Source of the DNA: JBCCMB01 sp039026555
Lineage (GTDB): Bacteria > Pseudomonadota > Alphaproteobacteria > Caulobacterales > Hyphomonadaceae
Length of the DNA stretch: 63,168 nt
Direction of reading: 5' to 3'
Assembly (NCBI GenBank): GCA_039026555.1
Contig: JBCCMB010000002.1
Location: forward strand, 1-63,168
The notes under the pieces are model-generated. The model was given only the letters and a program-made list of their open reading frames with translations. It searched no databases and was not told where the DNA came from. Both the position numbers and the translations under genes were made by a program. How positions within the stretch are numbered: the stretch's first letter is position 1; every line of letters starts with the position of its first letter. Shown here piece by piece: positions 8,755-16,427 of the stretch.

Positions 8755-9021
8755 ATGTCGCGGCCCGGCGACGAAATTCTCATCGAATGGGTGCAATACG
8801 GACAAGCGCTTGAAGTCCGCGCCATTGACGCGTTCGACGGATTGGAAGTGTCGTTCGCGGCGCCAAGCTCCACAACAGAGGTGGAAATCAAGCGCCTAGC
8901 GGGAGCGAAGTTGGCTTATGTTCGGCGCAAACAACTCGGAAGTGATTCGGAGAGGACGGCGTCGTCAAAAAAGAAAAAACCGCCGAAGCGGGGCCCCGGC
9001 GGTCGCGGCGTGATTGTCTGA
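8755..9021 (+). CDS. Small DUF6898-like protein, 88 aa
   Basis: Starts 29 bases after hemA. An N-terminal core of about 60 residues (DEILIEWVQYGQALEVRAID, then a V-S-F-A-A-P strand and a helix LAGAKLAYVRRKQL) resembles small alphaproteobacterial DUF6898 proteins; I assign this from memory of the family pattern. Function is unknown. The last 20 residues are a Lys/Pro/Gly-rich tail (SSKKKKPPKRGPGGRG) that is probably not part of the fold, because the DNA encoding it is also the terminator hairpin and A/T tract of the convergent mucR gene. Confidence 0.65.
   Translation: MSRPGDEILIEWVQYGQALEVRAIDAFDGLEVSFAAPSSTTEVEIKRLAGAKLAYVRRKQLGSDSERTASSKKKKPPKRGPGGRGVIV
8967..9002 (-). terminator. Rho-independent terminator of mucR, inside the convergent gene
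   Basis: Read on the minus strand: a CCGCCG/CGGCGG stem (8997-9002 with 8980-8985) over a GC-rich loop, followed directly by a run of T6-C-T6 (8967-8979). It lies 45 bases past the mucR stop and within the last codons of the plus-strand 88-aa gene, whose Lys-Pro tail it specifies. Confidence 0.8.
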
Positions 9022-9046
9022 CAAACGCGATGATTTGGTTTAAATT

Positions 9047-9478
9047 TTAGCCGGCTTTACGTGTTCCGCGTCCTAAGCCTATTTTCTTGGCGAATTCGGA
9101 ACGGCGCGCTGTATAGCTCGGCGCGACCATCGGGTAATCCGCCGGCAAGCCCCAGCGGCGGCGGTAATCGTCCGGCGACATATCGTAGCGGGAACGCAAA
9201 TAGCGCTTCAGCATTTTGAGCTTTTTACCGTCTTCAAGGCAAATGATATGGTCGTCCGTGATAGACTTACTAATGGCGATCGCCGGTTTTGGGCGTTCTT
9301 CAACCTTGTTTTCCTTGGAAGTCGCGAGGGCGGACACAGTTTTGTGCACGGAGCGAATGACTTCGGGCAAATTATCGGTCGGAACCGGATTGTTCGAAAC
9401 GAAGGATGCAACGATATCTGAGGTCATTCTCATGACCTCTTCTGGCGGGAGGTTTGATTCTTCGAGGTTTTCAGTCAT
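9047..9478 (-). CDS. mucR: MucR/Ros-family transcriptional regulator
   Basis: 143 residues, the usual length for alphaproteobacterial MucR, a global regulator of surface polysaccharide, motility and cell-cycle genes that binds AT-rich DNA and acts like a nucleoid protein. An N-terminal oligomerisation region (about 10-55) is followed by the DNA-binding domain: DDHIICLEDGKKLKMLKRYL (75-94), then the strongly conserved PDDYRRRWGLPADYPMVAP (102-120). Of the Ros zinc ligands only C80 remains; the second Cys is D83 and the expected His positions are Y93 and Y98. The protein therefore probably folds without zinc, as in some Mesorhizobium homologues. Its own AT-rich promoter region is a likely target. 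Confidence 0.93.
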   Translation of the reverse strand: MTENLEESNLPPEEVMRMTSDIVASFVSNNPVPTDNLPEVIRSVHKTVSALATSKENKVEERPKPAIAISKSITDDHIICLEDGKKLKMLKRYLRSRYDMSPDDYRRRWGLPADYPMVAPSYTARRSEFAKKIGLGRGTRKAG

Positions 9479-9711
9479 CTGATCTTCCAGAAAGGCTTTG
9501 TTTAAGCCACGTTTTTTGCTTGCATCGCAAGATTTAAAATAAGTTTCAAGTATTTATTGCTGATTAACTCGAAGTAAGCAATCAATAATATGTGTATAAC
9601 CTTTCTGACATCGATTGCAGTCGTAAGGTGACGCACGCGTCAGAACTTGCCATCCACGTCGCAGCGCCGTAACTCGCTGGCAGACATTATTGCATTATCT
9701 GGAGCGGCCTC
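9479..9711 (+). promoter_or_regulatory. AT-rich divergent regulatory region between mucR and glyA
   Basis: The 233 bases hold no gene. Bases 9520-9605 are far richer in A+T than the window, with many TpA steps (TTTAAAATAAG, TATTTATTG, AATAATATGTGTATAAC). That is the kind of DNA MucR proteins prefer, so autoregulation is a reasonable inference. An imperfect inverted repeat (ATTGCTGATT ... GCAATCAATAAT) spans about 9556-9592. A GGAGCGG ribosome site for glyA lies at about 9701-9707. Confidence 0.5.
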
Positions 9712-11034
9712 ATGAGCGACGCGCTTTCCGAACCCATCGCGACCAGCGAAAGCTTATTTCAGGTACCACTTGCGGCGTCCGACCCGGAGGTCGCAAAGGC
9801 GATTGAAGACGAGTTTCGTCGTCAATCCCAACAGATCGAGTTAATCGCATCAGAGAACATCGCTTCGCGAGCCGTGTTGGAAGCGCAGGGATCTGTGCTG
9901 ACGAATAAATATGCGGAAGGTTATCCTGGGCGGCGTTATTATGGCGGGTGTGAGCATGTCGACGTTGTGGAAACACTCGCGCGCGACCGCGCGAAGCAAT
10001 TGTTCAACTGCAGTTTCGCAAACGTGCAGCCTAATTCTGGCAGCCAGGCGAACCAGGCGGTGTTCCAAGCCCTGCTAACGCCGGGCGACACGATTTTAGG
10101 CATGAGCTTGGCGGCGGGCGGACATCTCACGCACGGCGCCGCGCCCAATCAATCAGGTAAATGGTTTGAAGCATACCAATACGGCGTGCGCGAGAGCGAT
10201 GGTCTGATCGATTTCGACGAGGTTGCGCGCTTGGCGGAAGAGATTAAGCCGCAGCTTATCATCGCGGGCGGCTCCGCCTATTCACGCATTATTGAGTTCG
10301 CGAAGTTCCGAGAAATCGCGGACAAGGTCGGCGCATATTTTCTGGTCGATATGGCGCATTTCGCAGGATTGGTCGCGGCGGGCGTTTACCCTAATCCGCT
10401 GGATCATGCGCACGTCGCCACGACGACGACGCATAAAACCTTGCGCGGCCCGCGCGGCGGCATGGTGCTGACCAATGACGGCGACATCGCGAAGAAGGTG
10501 AATTCGGCGGTGTTCCCCGGAATTCAGGGCGGTCCGCTGATGCATGTCATCGCCGGCAAAGCGGCGGCGTTTGGCGAAGCTCTCAAGCCGGACTTCAAGA
10601 TCTACCAGCAACAAGTTGTCGCCAATGCACGCGCCATGGCGGATGCGGCGAAGGAAGGCGGCTTGGCAATTGTGTCGGGTGGTACGGATAGCCATTTGGC
10701 TCTGATCGACCTACGCCCCAAAGGCGTCAAAGGCAATGATTGCGAGGCCGCGCTGGAGCGGGCCTTTATCACTTGCAACAAAAACGGCGTGCCCTTCGAT
10801 CCGGAAAAGCCGATGGTGACGTCCGGCATTCGCGTGGGTTCGCCGGCGGGTACGACGCGCGGCTTCGGGCCTGCCGAGTTTCGCCAAATCGGACAATGGA
10901 TCGTTGAGATTGTGGATGCACTCGCTGCCGGCGGCGACACGAGCGCGGTCGAGGACCGCGTGCGCGGCGAAGTCATCGCGCTTACGGATCGCTTCCCGAT
11001 CTATACTGGCGCTATCCCAAGCCTCACGAGCTAG
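9712..11034 (+). CDS. glyA: Serine hydroxymethyltransferase
   Basis: Interconverts serine and glycine with tetrahydrofolate, supplying one-carbon units. The 440 aa fit the family. The PLP lysine is K242 within TTTTHKTLRGPRGG. Other hallmarks are LIASENIASRAVLEAQGS (about 43-60), KYAEGYPGRRYYGGCE, and DMAHFAGLVAAG, whose Asp-Met-Ala-His contacts the cofactor ring. A ribosome site GGAGCGG precedes ATG 9712 by five bases. It heads the conserved glyA-nrdR-rib cluster of alphaproteobacteria; nrdR follows after 6 bases, so they are probably co-transcribed. Confidence 0.97.
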   Translation: MSDALSEPIATSESLFQVPLAASDPEVAKAIEDEFRRQSQQIELIASENIASRAVLEAQGSVLTNKYAEGYPGRRYYGGCEHVDVVETLARDRAKQLFNCSFANVQPNSGSQANQAVFQALLTPGDTILGMSLAAGGHLTHGAAPNQSGKWFEAYQYGVRESDGLIDFDEVARLAEEIKPQLIIAGGSAYSRIIEFAKFREIADKVGAYFLVDMAHFAGLVAAGVYPNPLDHAHVATTTTHKTLRGPRGGMVLTNDGDIAKKVNSAVFPGIQGGPLMHVIAGKAAAFGEALKPDFKIYQQQVVANARAMADAAKEGGLAIVSGGTDSHLALIDLRPKGVKGNDCEAALERAFITCNKNGVPFDPEKPMVTSGIRVGSPAGTTRGFGPAEFRQIGQWIVEIVDALAAGGDTSAVEDRVRGEVIALTDRFPIYTGAIPSLTS

Positions 11035-11040
11035 ACGCGG

Positions 11041-11526
11041 ATGCGCTGCCCTTTTTGCGGCTCGTCCGATACGGTTGTCCGCGACAGCCGTCCCGCCGAA
11101 GAAGATACGGCGGTGCGGCGACGTCGCCAATGCTTGGCGTGCGCAGGGCGATTTACAACCTTCGAACGCGTGCAATTGCGCGAGCTGATGGTGATCAAGC
11201 GCGAGGGCAAGAAGGGACCGTTTGAACGCGAGAAGCTTTTGCGATCGGTGAAGATCGCCATGCGCAAACGACCGGTCACGGATGAGCAGATCGAGCAAAT
11301 GGTTTCTGGCATTGTCCGCCGGCTGGAGAGCCAGGGCGAGGCGGAAATCTCGTCCAAAGATATTGGCGGCATGGTGATGGACAGCCTCGCGGATTTAGAT
11401 CCTGTGGGTTATGTCCGCTACGCTTCGGTTTATCGGGACTTCAAAGACCCGTCAGACTTCGCCCAATTTATCAAATCCCAAGCCCTGGAAGATGGGACTG
11501 GCGAGGGCGGCGCAGAAGAAGAATGA
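11041..11526 (+). CDS. nrdR: Transcriptional repressor of ribonucleotide reductase genes
   Basis: 161 residues. An N-terminal zinc ribbon with C3/C6 (MRCPFCGS) and C31/C34 (RRRQCLACAGRFTTFE) binds NrdR boxes, and an ATP-cone (about 49-139, starting VIKREGKKGPFEREKLLRSV) senses ATP/dATP to control ribonucleotide reductase expression. The family motif YVRYASVYRDFKDP is complete near residue 122. The C-terminal tail is acidic. The stop overlaps the next start as ATGA. Confidence 0.96.
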   Translation: MRCPFCGSSDTVVRDSRPAEEDTAVRRRRQCLACAGRFTTFERVQLRELMVIKREGKKGPFEREKLLRSVKIAMRKRPVTDEQIEQMVSGIVRRLESQGEAEISSKDIGGMVMDSLADLDPVGYVRYASVYRDFKDPSDFAQFIKSQALEDGTGEGGAEEE

Positions 11527-12200
11527 GCGGGCCGACAAGGCCGCGCGTGACGCTAAAGCTCGCCACCACCCTTGACGGACGCATCGCGACGCAGACCGGC
11601 GAAAGCCAATGGATCACAGGGCCGGAGGCGCGAGCCGAGACGCACAAGATGCGCGCGGCGCATGATGCGATCCTGGTCGGCGCTGAAACCGCGTTGGCGG
11701 ACGATCCAGAGCTAACCGCCCGCACAGATCCCGCGTCTGAAAGGCAGCCTGTCAGAATTGTCGCAGACAGTCGGTTGAGACTGCTGACAGACGCACGCCT
11801 GATTCAAACGCTCAATAAGGGACCCGTCGTTTTGGCGGCGGGCGTAGATGCAGAGGAAAGCGCGGAAGATGCGCTGATTGCGGCGGGCGCAGAGGTGTGG
11901 CGTTTGGCGATTGCGCCGATGGGCGGGGTTTCGGTCTCGTCATTACTCAGCCGCTGCGGTCAAGAGGGGATCGACAGCGTCTTCTTGGAAGGAGGCGGCC
12001 GGCTGGCGGCCTCGTTTCTGAAACTCGGCGCCGTCGATCGCATTGAATGGTTCCGCGCGCCGAAAATTATCGGCGATGACGGAAGGGCATGTGTCGCGGC
12101 GTTAGGGGTTGAGGCGCTTGCCGACGTCCCCCAATTCGCCCGTACGACGGTGTGTGAGCTTGGCCCCGATCTTTGGGAAACTTATGAACGCGCAGACTAA
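11523..12200 (+). CDS. ribD: RibD reductase domain only (5-amino-6-(5-phosphoribosylamino)uracil reductase)
   Basis: 225 residues corresponding to the C-terminal NADPH-dependent reductase half of bifunctional RibD: RVTLKLATTLDGRIAT (8-23), SQWITGPEAR (29-38), DAILVGAETALADDPELTAR (48-67), SVFLEGGGRLAASFL near 155, and a closing KIIGDDG. The N-terminal deaminase domain of about 145 residues, with its HAE and PCxxxGxTPPC zinc motifs, is absent. It cannot be upstream, because nrdR occupies that DNA in another frame and overlaps this start by four bases. The pyrimidine deaminase of riboflavin synthesis must be encoded elsewhere or replaced. The gene lies in a complete-looking rib operon. Confidence 0.9.
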   Translation: MSGPTRPRVTLKLATTLDGRIATQTGESQWITGPEARAETHKMRAAHDAILVGAETALADDPELTARTDPASERQPVRIVADSRLRLLTDARLIQTLNKGPVVLAAGVDAEESAEDALIAAGAEVWRLAIAPMGGVSVSSLLSRCGQEGIDSVFLEGGGRLAASFLKLGAVDRIEWFRAPKIIGDDGRACVAALGVEALADVPQFARTTVCELGPDLWETYERAD

Positions 12201-12221
12201 AGCGATGGAGCAAGCGGCTTA

Positions 12222-12842
12222 ATGTTCACAGGATTGGTCACAGACGTTGGAACCATCCGCAAAGCCGATCATGGCGAGGCGCTGACGCGGTTTGAGGTCG
12301 AGGCCGGCTATCCCGCCGAGCGCATCGAAATGGGCGCGTCCATTATGCATTCCGGCGTGTGTTTGACCGTTGTGGATTTCGGCGCGACGGAGACCGGTAG
12401 TTGGTGGGCGGTGGAGGCGGTGCCGGAAACGCTTCACCGCACCGTTTTAGGTGGCTGGGCGGAAGGCTCGCGGATCAATCTTGAGCAATCTCTAAGGCTC
12501 GGCGACGAACTGGGCGGCCATTTCGTGTTCGGCCATGTCGATGGCGTTGGAGAGATTATAGCGGTTTCCCCGGAGGGCGGCTCCTATCGCGTGACAGTTC
12601 GGCCGCCGGCGGACATTGCGAAATATTTTGCGACCAAGGGATCTGTCGCCATCGACGGCGTGTCGTTAACGGTGGCCGAGGCGCGCGACAATGGCGATTT
12701 TGATGTGGCGATCATCCCGCACACTTGGGACGCCACCAATCTGGGCGAGGCGGCGCCGGGCCGCAAAGTGAATTTGGAAGTCGATATGCTGGCGCGCTAT
12801 GTCGCGCGAATGCTCGACGCCCGCGATCTTGGGAAAGGCTGA
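12222..12842 (+). CDS. ribE: Riboflavin synthase alpha chain
   Basis: Dismutates two 6,7-dimethyl-8-ribityllumazine molecules to riboflavin. The 206 residues form the characteristic tandem of two lumazine-binding barrels: barrel 1 opens MFTGLVTDVGTI with SIMHSGVCLTVVD, and barrel 2 follows the FVFGHVDGVGEI repeat with VAIDGVSLTVAEA and a trimerisation tail. The repeated G-V-x-L-T-V signature occurs in both halves. It lies between ribD and ribBA with spacings of 21 and 1 bases, so it is translated as part of one polycistron. Confidence 0.97.
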   Translation: MFTGLVTDVGTIRKADHGEALTRFEVEAGYPAERIEMGASIMHSGVCLTVVDFGATETGSWWAVEAVPETLHRTVLGGWAEGSRINLEQSLRLGDELGGHFVFGHVDGVGEIIAVSPEGGSYRVTVRPPADIAKYFATKGSVAIDGVSLTVAEARDNGDFDVAIIPHTWDATNLGEAAPGRKVNLEVDMLARYVARMLDARDLGKG

Positions 12843-12843
12843 G

Positions 12844-13971
12844 ATGTCCGACGATTTCAAAGATGCGATTTCGCCGATCGACGAGATCATCGAAGACGCG
12901 CGAAACGGTCGAATGTACATCCTTGTCGACGCCGAAGACCGCGAAAATGAAGGCGATCTCATCATTCCGGCGCAATTCGCCACACCTGACCAGGTGAATT
13001 TCATGGCGCGCTTCGGGCGCGGCTTGATCTGTCTCGCCATGAACCGGGCGAGAGCTCGAGCGTTGGATCTGGACATGATGGCGCGGGAAAATCGTGAAAG
13101 CATGGGCACCGCATTTACCGTGTCGATTGAGGCCAAGGACGGGGTCACGACCGGCATATCCGCGCATGACCGCGCGCATACGGTGGCCGTGGCGATCGAT
13201 CCCACCAAAGGCCCTGAAGACATTGTCTCGCCGGGCCATGTCTTTCCATTGGTCGCAAAGGATGGCGGCGTACTGGTCCGTGCGGGCCATACCGAAGCGA
13301 GCGTCGACATCTCTCGGCTGGCGGGGCTCTATCCGGCGGGCGTAATCTGCGAGATCATGAATGATGATGGCACAATGGCGCGCTTGCCCGAGCTCGTTGC
13401 CTTCGCACAGCTCCACAATATGAAGATCGGCACCATTGCCGATCTCATCGCGTATCGCCGGCGTGACGACCGGTTTATGGAACGCCGCATCGAAAGCGAG
13501 TTTCAAACCGAATTTGGCGGCGATTTTAAGATCATCGTTTTTCGCAACACTTTGGACGGCGCTGAACACGTCGCGCTGACAAAAGGCAAGATTACGCCGG
13601 AGGAGCTTACGCTGGTGCGCGTGCACCGTGTGGACTTTTTAAATGATTTTCTTGGGAAGTCCGGTGGTCGAGCACATGTGGTTGAGGCCGCGCTGCAGCA
13701 ATTGGCCCAATCTGACGAACCGGGCGCCGCAGTGTTTGTGCGCATGGGCATGGGCGCGGAAATCGCTATGCAATTAGGTGCACGCGACGAGGGTACGGCG
13801 GATGAAACAGGGCCGCTTAAAGAGTATGGCGTCGGCGCGCAAATCTTGAAGGATCTCGGCGTGCGGCGGATGATCATTCTGTCTGGCTCCAAGCCCGCGC
13901 AGCTTCCGGGGCTTGACGGATACGGTCTGAGCGTTGAGGGGTGGCGGCCCATTCATGGAGAGAAATCGTGA
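12844..13971 (+). CDS. ribBA: RibBA: DHBP synthase with degenerate GTP cyclohydrolase II domain
   Basis: 375 residues from ATG 12844, one base after the ribE stop. The N-terminal DHBP synthase half is intact: LVDAEDRENEGDLI (28-41), FTVSIEAKDGVTTGISA with the DRA-x-T loop, and RAGHTEASVDI. It makes 3,4-dihydroxy-2-butanone 4-phosphate from ribulose 5-phosphate. The C-terminal half keeps the general RibA outline (LVRVHRVDFLNDFLG, then GVGAQILKDLGVRRMIIL) but lacks the three zinc Cys and the GDVFGS/RCDC region of active GTP cyclohydrolase II. Such degenerate fusions are known in alphaproteobacteria and are thought to be monofunctional. The stop overlaps the ribH start. Confidence 0.93.
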   Translation: MSDDFKDAISPIDEIIEDARNGRMYILVDAEDRENEGDLIIPAQFATPDQVNFMARFGRGLICLAMNRARARALDLDMMARENRESMGTAFTVSIEAKDGVTTGISAHDRAHTVAVAIDPTKGPEDIVSPGHVFPLVAKDGGVLVRAGHTEASVDISRLAGLYPAGVICEIMNDDGTMARLPELVAFAQLHNMKIGTIADLIAYRRRDDRFMERRIESEFQTEFGGDFKIIVFRNTLDGAEHVALTKGKITPEELTLVRVHRVDFLNDFLGKSGGRAHVVEAALQQLAQSDEPGAAVFVRMGMGAEIAMQLGARDEGTADETGPLKEYGVGAQILKDLGVRRMIILSGSKPAQLPGLDGYGLSVEGWRPIHGEKS

Positions 13972-14411
13972 GCACCGAAGCCCCGCACATTCTGATCGTC
14001 ACATCGCGCTATTACGAGCGCATCGCCGCCGAGCTGGAGGCGGGCGTCACCGATGTGTTGTCCGGGACGGGCGCAAGTCACGAAATGCTGGAGGTCACTG
14101 GCGCTTTTGAATTGCCGGGCGCAATCGCCATGGCGGCGGAAGCGGGCGGATATGACGGCTTTATCGCCTTGGGCTGCGTCATCCGGGGCGAGACATCTCA
14201 CTACGATTATGTCTGCGGTGAAGCGGCGCGTGGCTTGATGGATTTATCGCTCGCCGGCGTACCTTTGGGGTTTGGCGTTCTCACCTGCGAAACGCAGGAT
14301 CAAGCCTGGGCGCGCGCGGATCGCACGCAAAAGAACAAGGGCAAGGAGGTCGCGGACGCGTGCTTGACCATGGTCGGCTTATCGCGTCGCTTCCTCGCCG
14401 TTGAGGACTAA
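13968..14411 (+). CDS. ribH: 6,7-dimethyl-8-ribityllumazine synthase
   Basis: Condenses the pyrimidine intermediate with 3,4-dihydroxy-2-butanone 4-phosphate. GTG 13968 is chosen: it overlaps the ribBA stop as GTGA and GGAGAG precedes it, giving 147 aa (MSTEAPHILIVTSRYYERIA). The motifs are complete: VTGAFELPGAIAMA, ALGCVIRGETSHYDYVC with catalytic His78, and a Lys/Asn-rich late helix. The next gene begins directly after the stop codon with no gap. Confidence 0.96.
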   Translation: MSTEAPHILIVTSRYYERIAAELEAGVTDVLSGTGASHEMLEVTGAFELPGAIAMAAEAGGYDGFIALGCVIRGETSHYDYVCGEAARGLMDLSLAGVPLGFGVLTCETQDQAWARADRTQKNKGKEVADACLTMVGLSRRFLAVED

Positions 14412-14903
14412 ATGCCCGAGCAAAAAGCCCTCAATAAAGACGCCGAACGCAAGCTGCGAAAAGCGCGTCGGTCCGGCGCGCGGCTGGCGGCGGTGCAGGC
14501 GCTTTATCAAATGGAGCAAACCGGTCAGAGCGCGCGATCGGTTATTCTCGATTTTTTGGAGGATCGGCTCGGGCTCGATGATGACGGAAGCCCGATCGAA
14601 GAAGCCGACCCGGATTTGTTCAAAGACGTCGTCAACGGCGTCGTCGACCGTCAAAGCGACATTGATGCGGCGATCGTCGCGCGTCTCGCCGATGGCTGGC
14701 GAATTGAAAGACTGGATGCGACCTCACGCGCCATTTTGCGGGCCGGCGTCTATGAATTGATCGGACGTGACGATCTTCCCGTCCAGATCATTCTCGACGA
14801 ATACGTTTCTATCGCGCATGCGTTTTTTGAAGGCGCCGAACCGAAATTCATCAATGGGTTGTTGGACAGCGTAGCTGGCGACGTGCGTGGCGGCGGCGCT
14901 TGA
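14412..14903 (+). CDS. nusB: Transcription antitermination factor NusB
   Basis: 163 residues, RNA-binding factor that pairs with NusE (S10) on boxA RNA to prevent premature termination, mainly in rRNA operons. Family signs are the Arg-rich start (RKARRSGARLAAVQALYQMEQTG), a long helical middle, and the closing TSRAILRAGVYELI with the INEYVSIAHAFF-like helix (ILDEYVSIAHAFFEG) and KFINGLLDSVA. ATG directly follows the ribH TAA, consistent with coupled translation in the rib operon, a conserved ribH-nusB-thiL order. Confidence 0.96.
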   Translation: MPEQKALNKDAERKLRKARRSGARLAAVQALYQMEQTGQSARSVILDFLEDRLGLDDDGSPIEEADPDLFKDVVNGVVDRQSDIDAAIVARLADGWRIERLDATSRAILRAGVYELIGRDDLPVQIILDEYVSIAHAFFEGAEPKFINGLLDSVAGDVRGGGA

Positions 14904-14918
14904 GCTAAACTCGTTTTC

Positions 14919-15908
14919 ATGAACGAGTTCGATATTATCTCGAAATATTTCACGCCTTTGGCCCAGTATGCAGGCGCAGCCGATTTGTCGGACGACGTTG
15001 CAGAGCTGGTTATCCCGTCCGGCGCGCGCGTGGTTGTGACCACTGACGCGCTAGTCGAGGGCGTTCATTTCTTGCCGGGTGATCCGCTTGATACGGTCGC
15101 TCGCAAACTTTTGCGCGTGAATGTATCCGACTGTTTGGCGAAGGGCGCTAAACCATTGGCGGCTTCACTGACGCTCGCCTGGCCGGCGACGCGCGCTGAG
15201 CGCGATTTAGCGGCTTTTGCAGCGGGCTTGGACAGCGATCTGGCGCATTGGGACGTGGCCTTGTTGGGAGGCGATACGGTTTCGACCCCTGGACCTTTGA
15301 CGCTCTCGCTCACCCTTCACGGCGTTTGCGGTCAGGCCGGACCGATCCGAAGGTCTGGCGGCCACGCCGGCGAGGACCTTTGGGTGACGGGGAGCATTGG
15401 AGACGGCTTCCTGGGACTGCGCGCCGCTCAAGGCGATTTGGCGTCTGTCTCTGCTGTTGATTGCGCGCGTCTGTCGGGTGTTTATCGCACGCCGGCGCCG
15501 CCCGAACTCGCGTTTGCGGCGGTGGTCGCCAACTTCGCCTCTGCGTCGGTGGACGTATCTGATGGATTGATCGCGGACTTGCAGCATCTCGCGGAGGCGT
15601 CCGGGCTCGGCGCGACGCTGAACCTTTCCGAGATGCCCGTGAGCGAAGCTGCGGCGCGATGGCTGGCGTCTCAGGACGAAAATACCGGCCGATTGTTGCT
15701 CGCCACCGGCGGGGATGATTATCAAACTCTGTTTAGCGCGCCGCCGTCATTGGCGGCGGACATTGTATCCGCCGCAAAAGCCGCCGGCGTCGCGGCGACC
15801 CGCATCGGAACGCTCAACGCTAAACCCGGCGTATTTGTGCTGGATGCGTCAGGCATGCCTCTAAATGTCGATCGTGCGGGTTGGGCGCACTTCAGCGCGC
15901 AATCCTAA
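14919..15908 (+). CDS. thiL: Thiamine-monophosphate kinase
   Basis: Phosphorylates thiamine monophosphate to thiamine pyrophosphate, the final step of cofactor synthesis. 329 residues with the AIR-synthase/PurM-like fold. Metal and ATP-binding aspartates occur in LSDDVAEL (about 24-31), VVVTTDALVEGVHFLPGD, LLGGDTVSTPG and VSVDVSDGLIADLQHL. The late TGGDDYQTLFSA motif is typical of ThiL. It is the last gene of the nrdR-rib-nusB-thiL cluster; 51 bases separate it from the next gene, which has its own strong ribosome site. Confidence 0.95.
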   Translation: MNEFDIISKYFTPLAQYAGAADLSDDVAELVIPSGARVVVTTDALVEGVHFLPGDPLDTVARKLLRVNVSDCLAKGAKPLAASLTLAWPATRAERDLAAFAAGLDSDLAHWDVALLGGDTVSTPGPLTLSLTLHGVCGQAGPIRRSGGHAGEDLWVTGSIGDGFLGLRAAQGDLASVSAVDCARLSGVYRTPAPPELAFAAVVANFASASVDVSDGLIADLQHLAEASGLGATLNLSEMPVSEAAARWLASQDENTGRLLLATGGDDYQTLFSAPPSLAADIVSAAKAAGVAATRIGTLNAKPGVFVLDASGMPLNVDRAGWAHFSAQS

Positions 15909-15959
15909 CCTGGTCTCAACCAATCAAGGCTAAACTGGCGGTATCGATAGGAGTTCGAC

Positions 15960-16406
15960 ATGTCCCGCCGTTTCGCTTTGTTTTCCGTACTGATGGCCGT
16001 CATTGCTTGGCACGCCATGATGGACGTTCCCGCCTACGCGGCCGGGAGCGACAAGGACGAGGCGGAGCTTTCAGAAGAAGAAGCTATTCGGTCAGTTGAG
16101 CTGGACGGGTTGGTGTTCCCAATCTTCGAAAACCGGAAGCTTAAAAACTATCTATTCGCCAGCGGGCGTATGCGCGTCGCGGACGGAAAGAGCACTTGGG
16201 TTTACCGCGAGCAGGCCCATAAGATCCGCGACGCCGTCATCCGCGCCTCACACCGCGTTAGTCTTCACGTCGAAGGCGACTATGACACGCTCGATGTTGA
16301 GCGTGCGAAACAAGTGTTCTTAGAAGCCGCTAACGAAGCCGTTGGCGAGGACGACGCTTTGGTCGACATGAAGTTCGAACACGTCGCCAGTAAGCTTGGA
16401 TTCTAA
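15960..16406 (+). CDS. Exported hypothetical protein, 148 aa
   Basis: A clear Sec-type signal (MSRRFALFSVLMAVIAWHAM then DVPAYAA, cleavage probably after residue 28) is followed by an acidic stretch and a compact domain of about 100 residues: ELDGLVFPIFENRKLKNYLF, RMRVADGKSTWVY, the helix HKIRDAVIRASHRVSL, and a final helix plus strand. The strand-strand-helix-helix-strand outline vaguely recalls the periplasmic domain of FliL-like proteins, but I would not assign it. An AGGAG ribosome site precedes the ATG. Convergent with bamE. Confidence 0.65.
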   Translation: MSRRFALFSVLMAVIAWHAMMDVPAYAAGSDKDEAELSEEEAIRSVELDGLVFPIFENRKLKNYLFASGRMRVADGKSTWVYREQAHKIRDAVIRASHRVSLHVEGDYDTLDVERAKQVFLEAANEAVGEDDALVDMKFEHVASKLGF

Positions 16407-16427
16407 GCCGCGCTGAAACGTTTCTGA

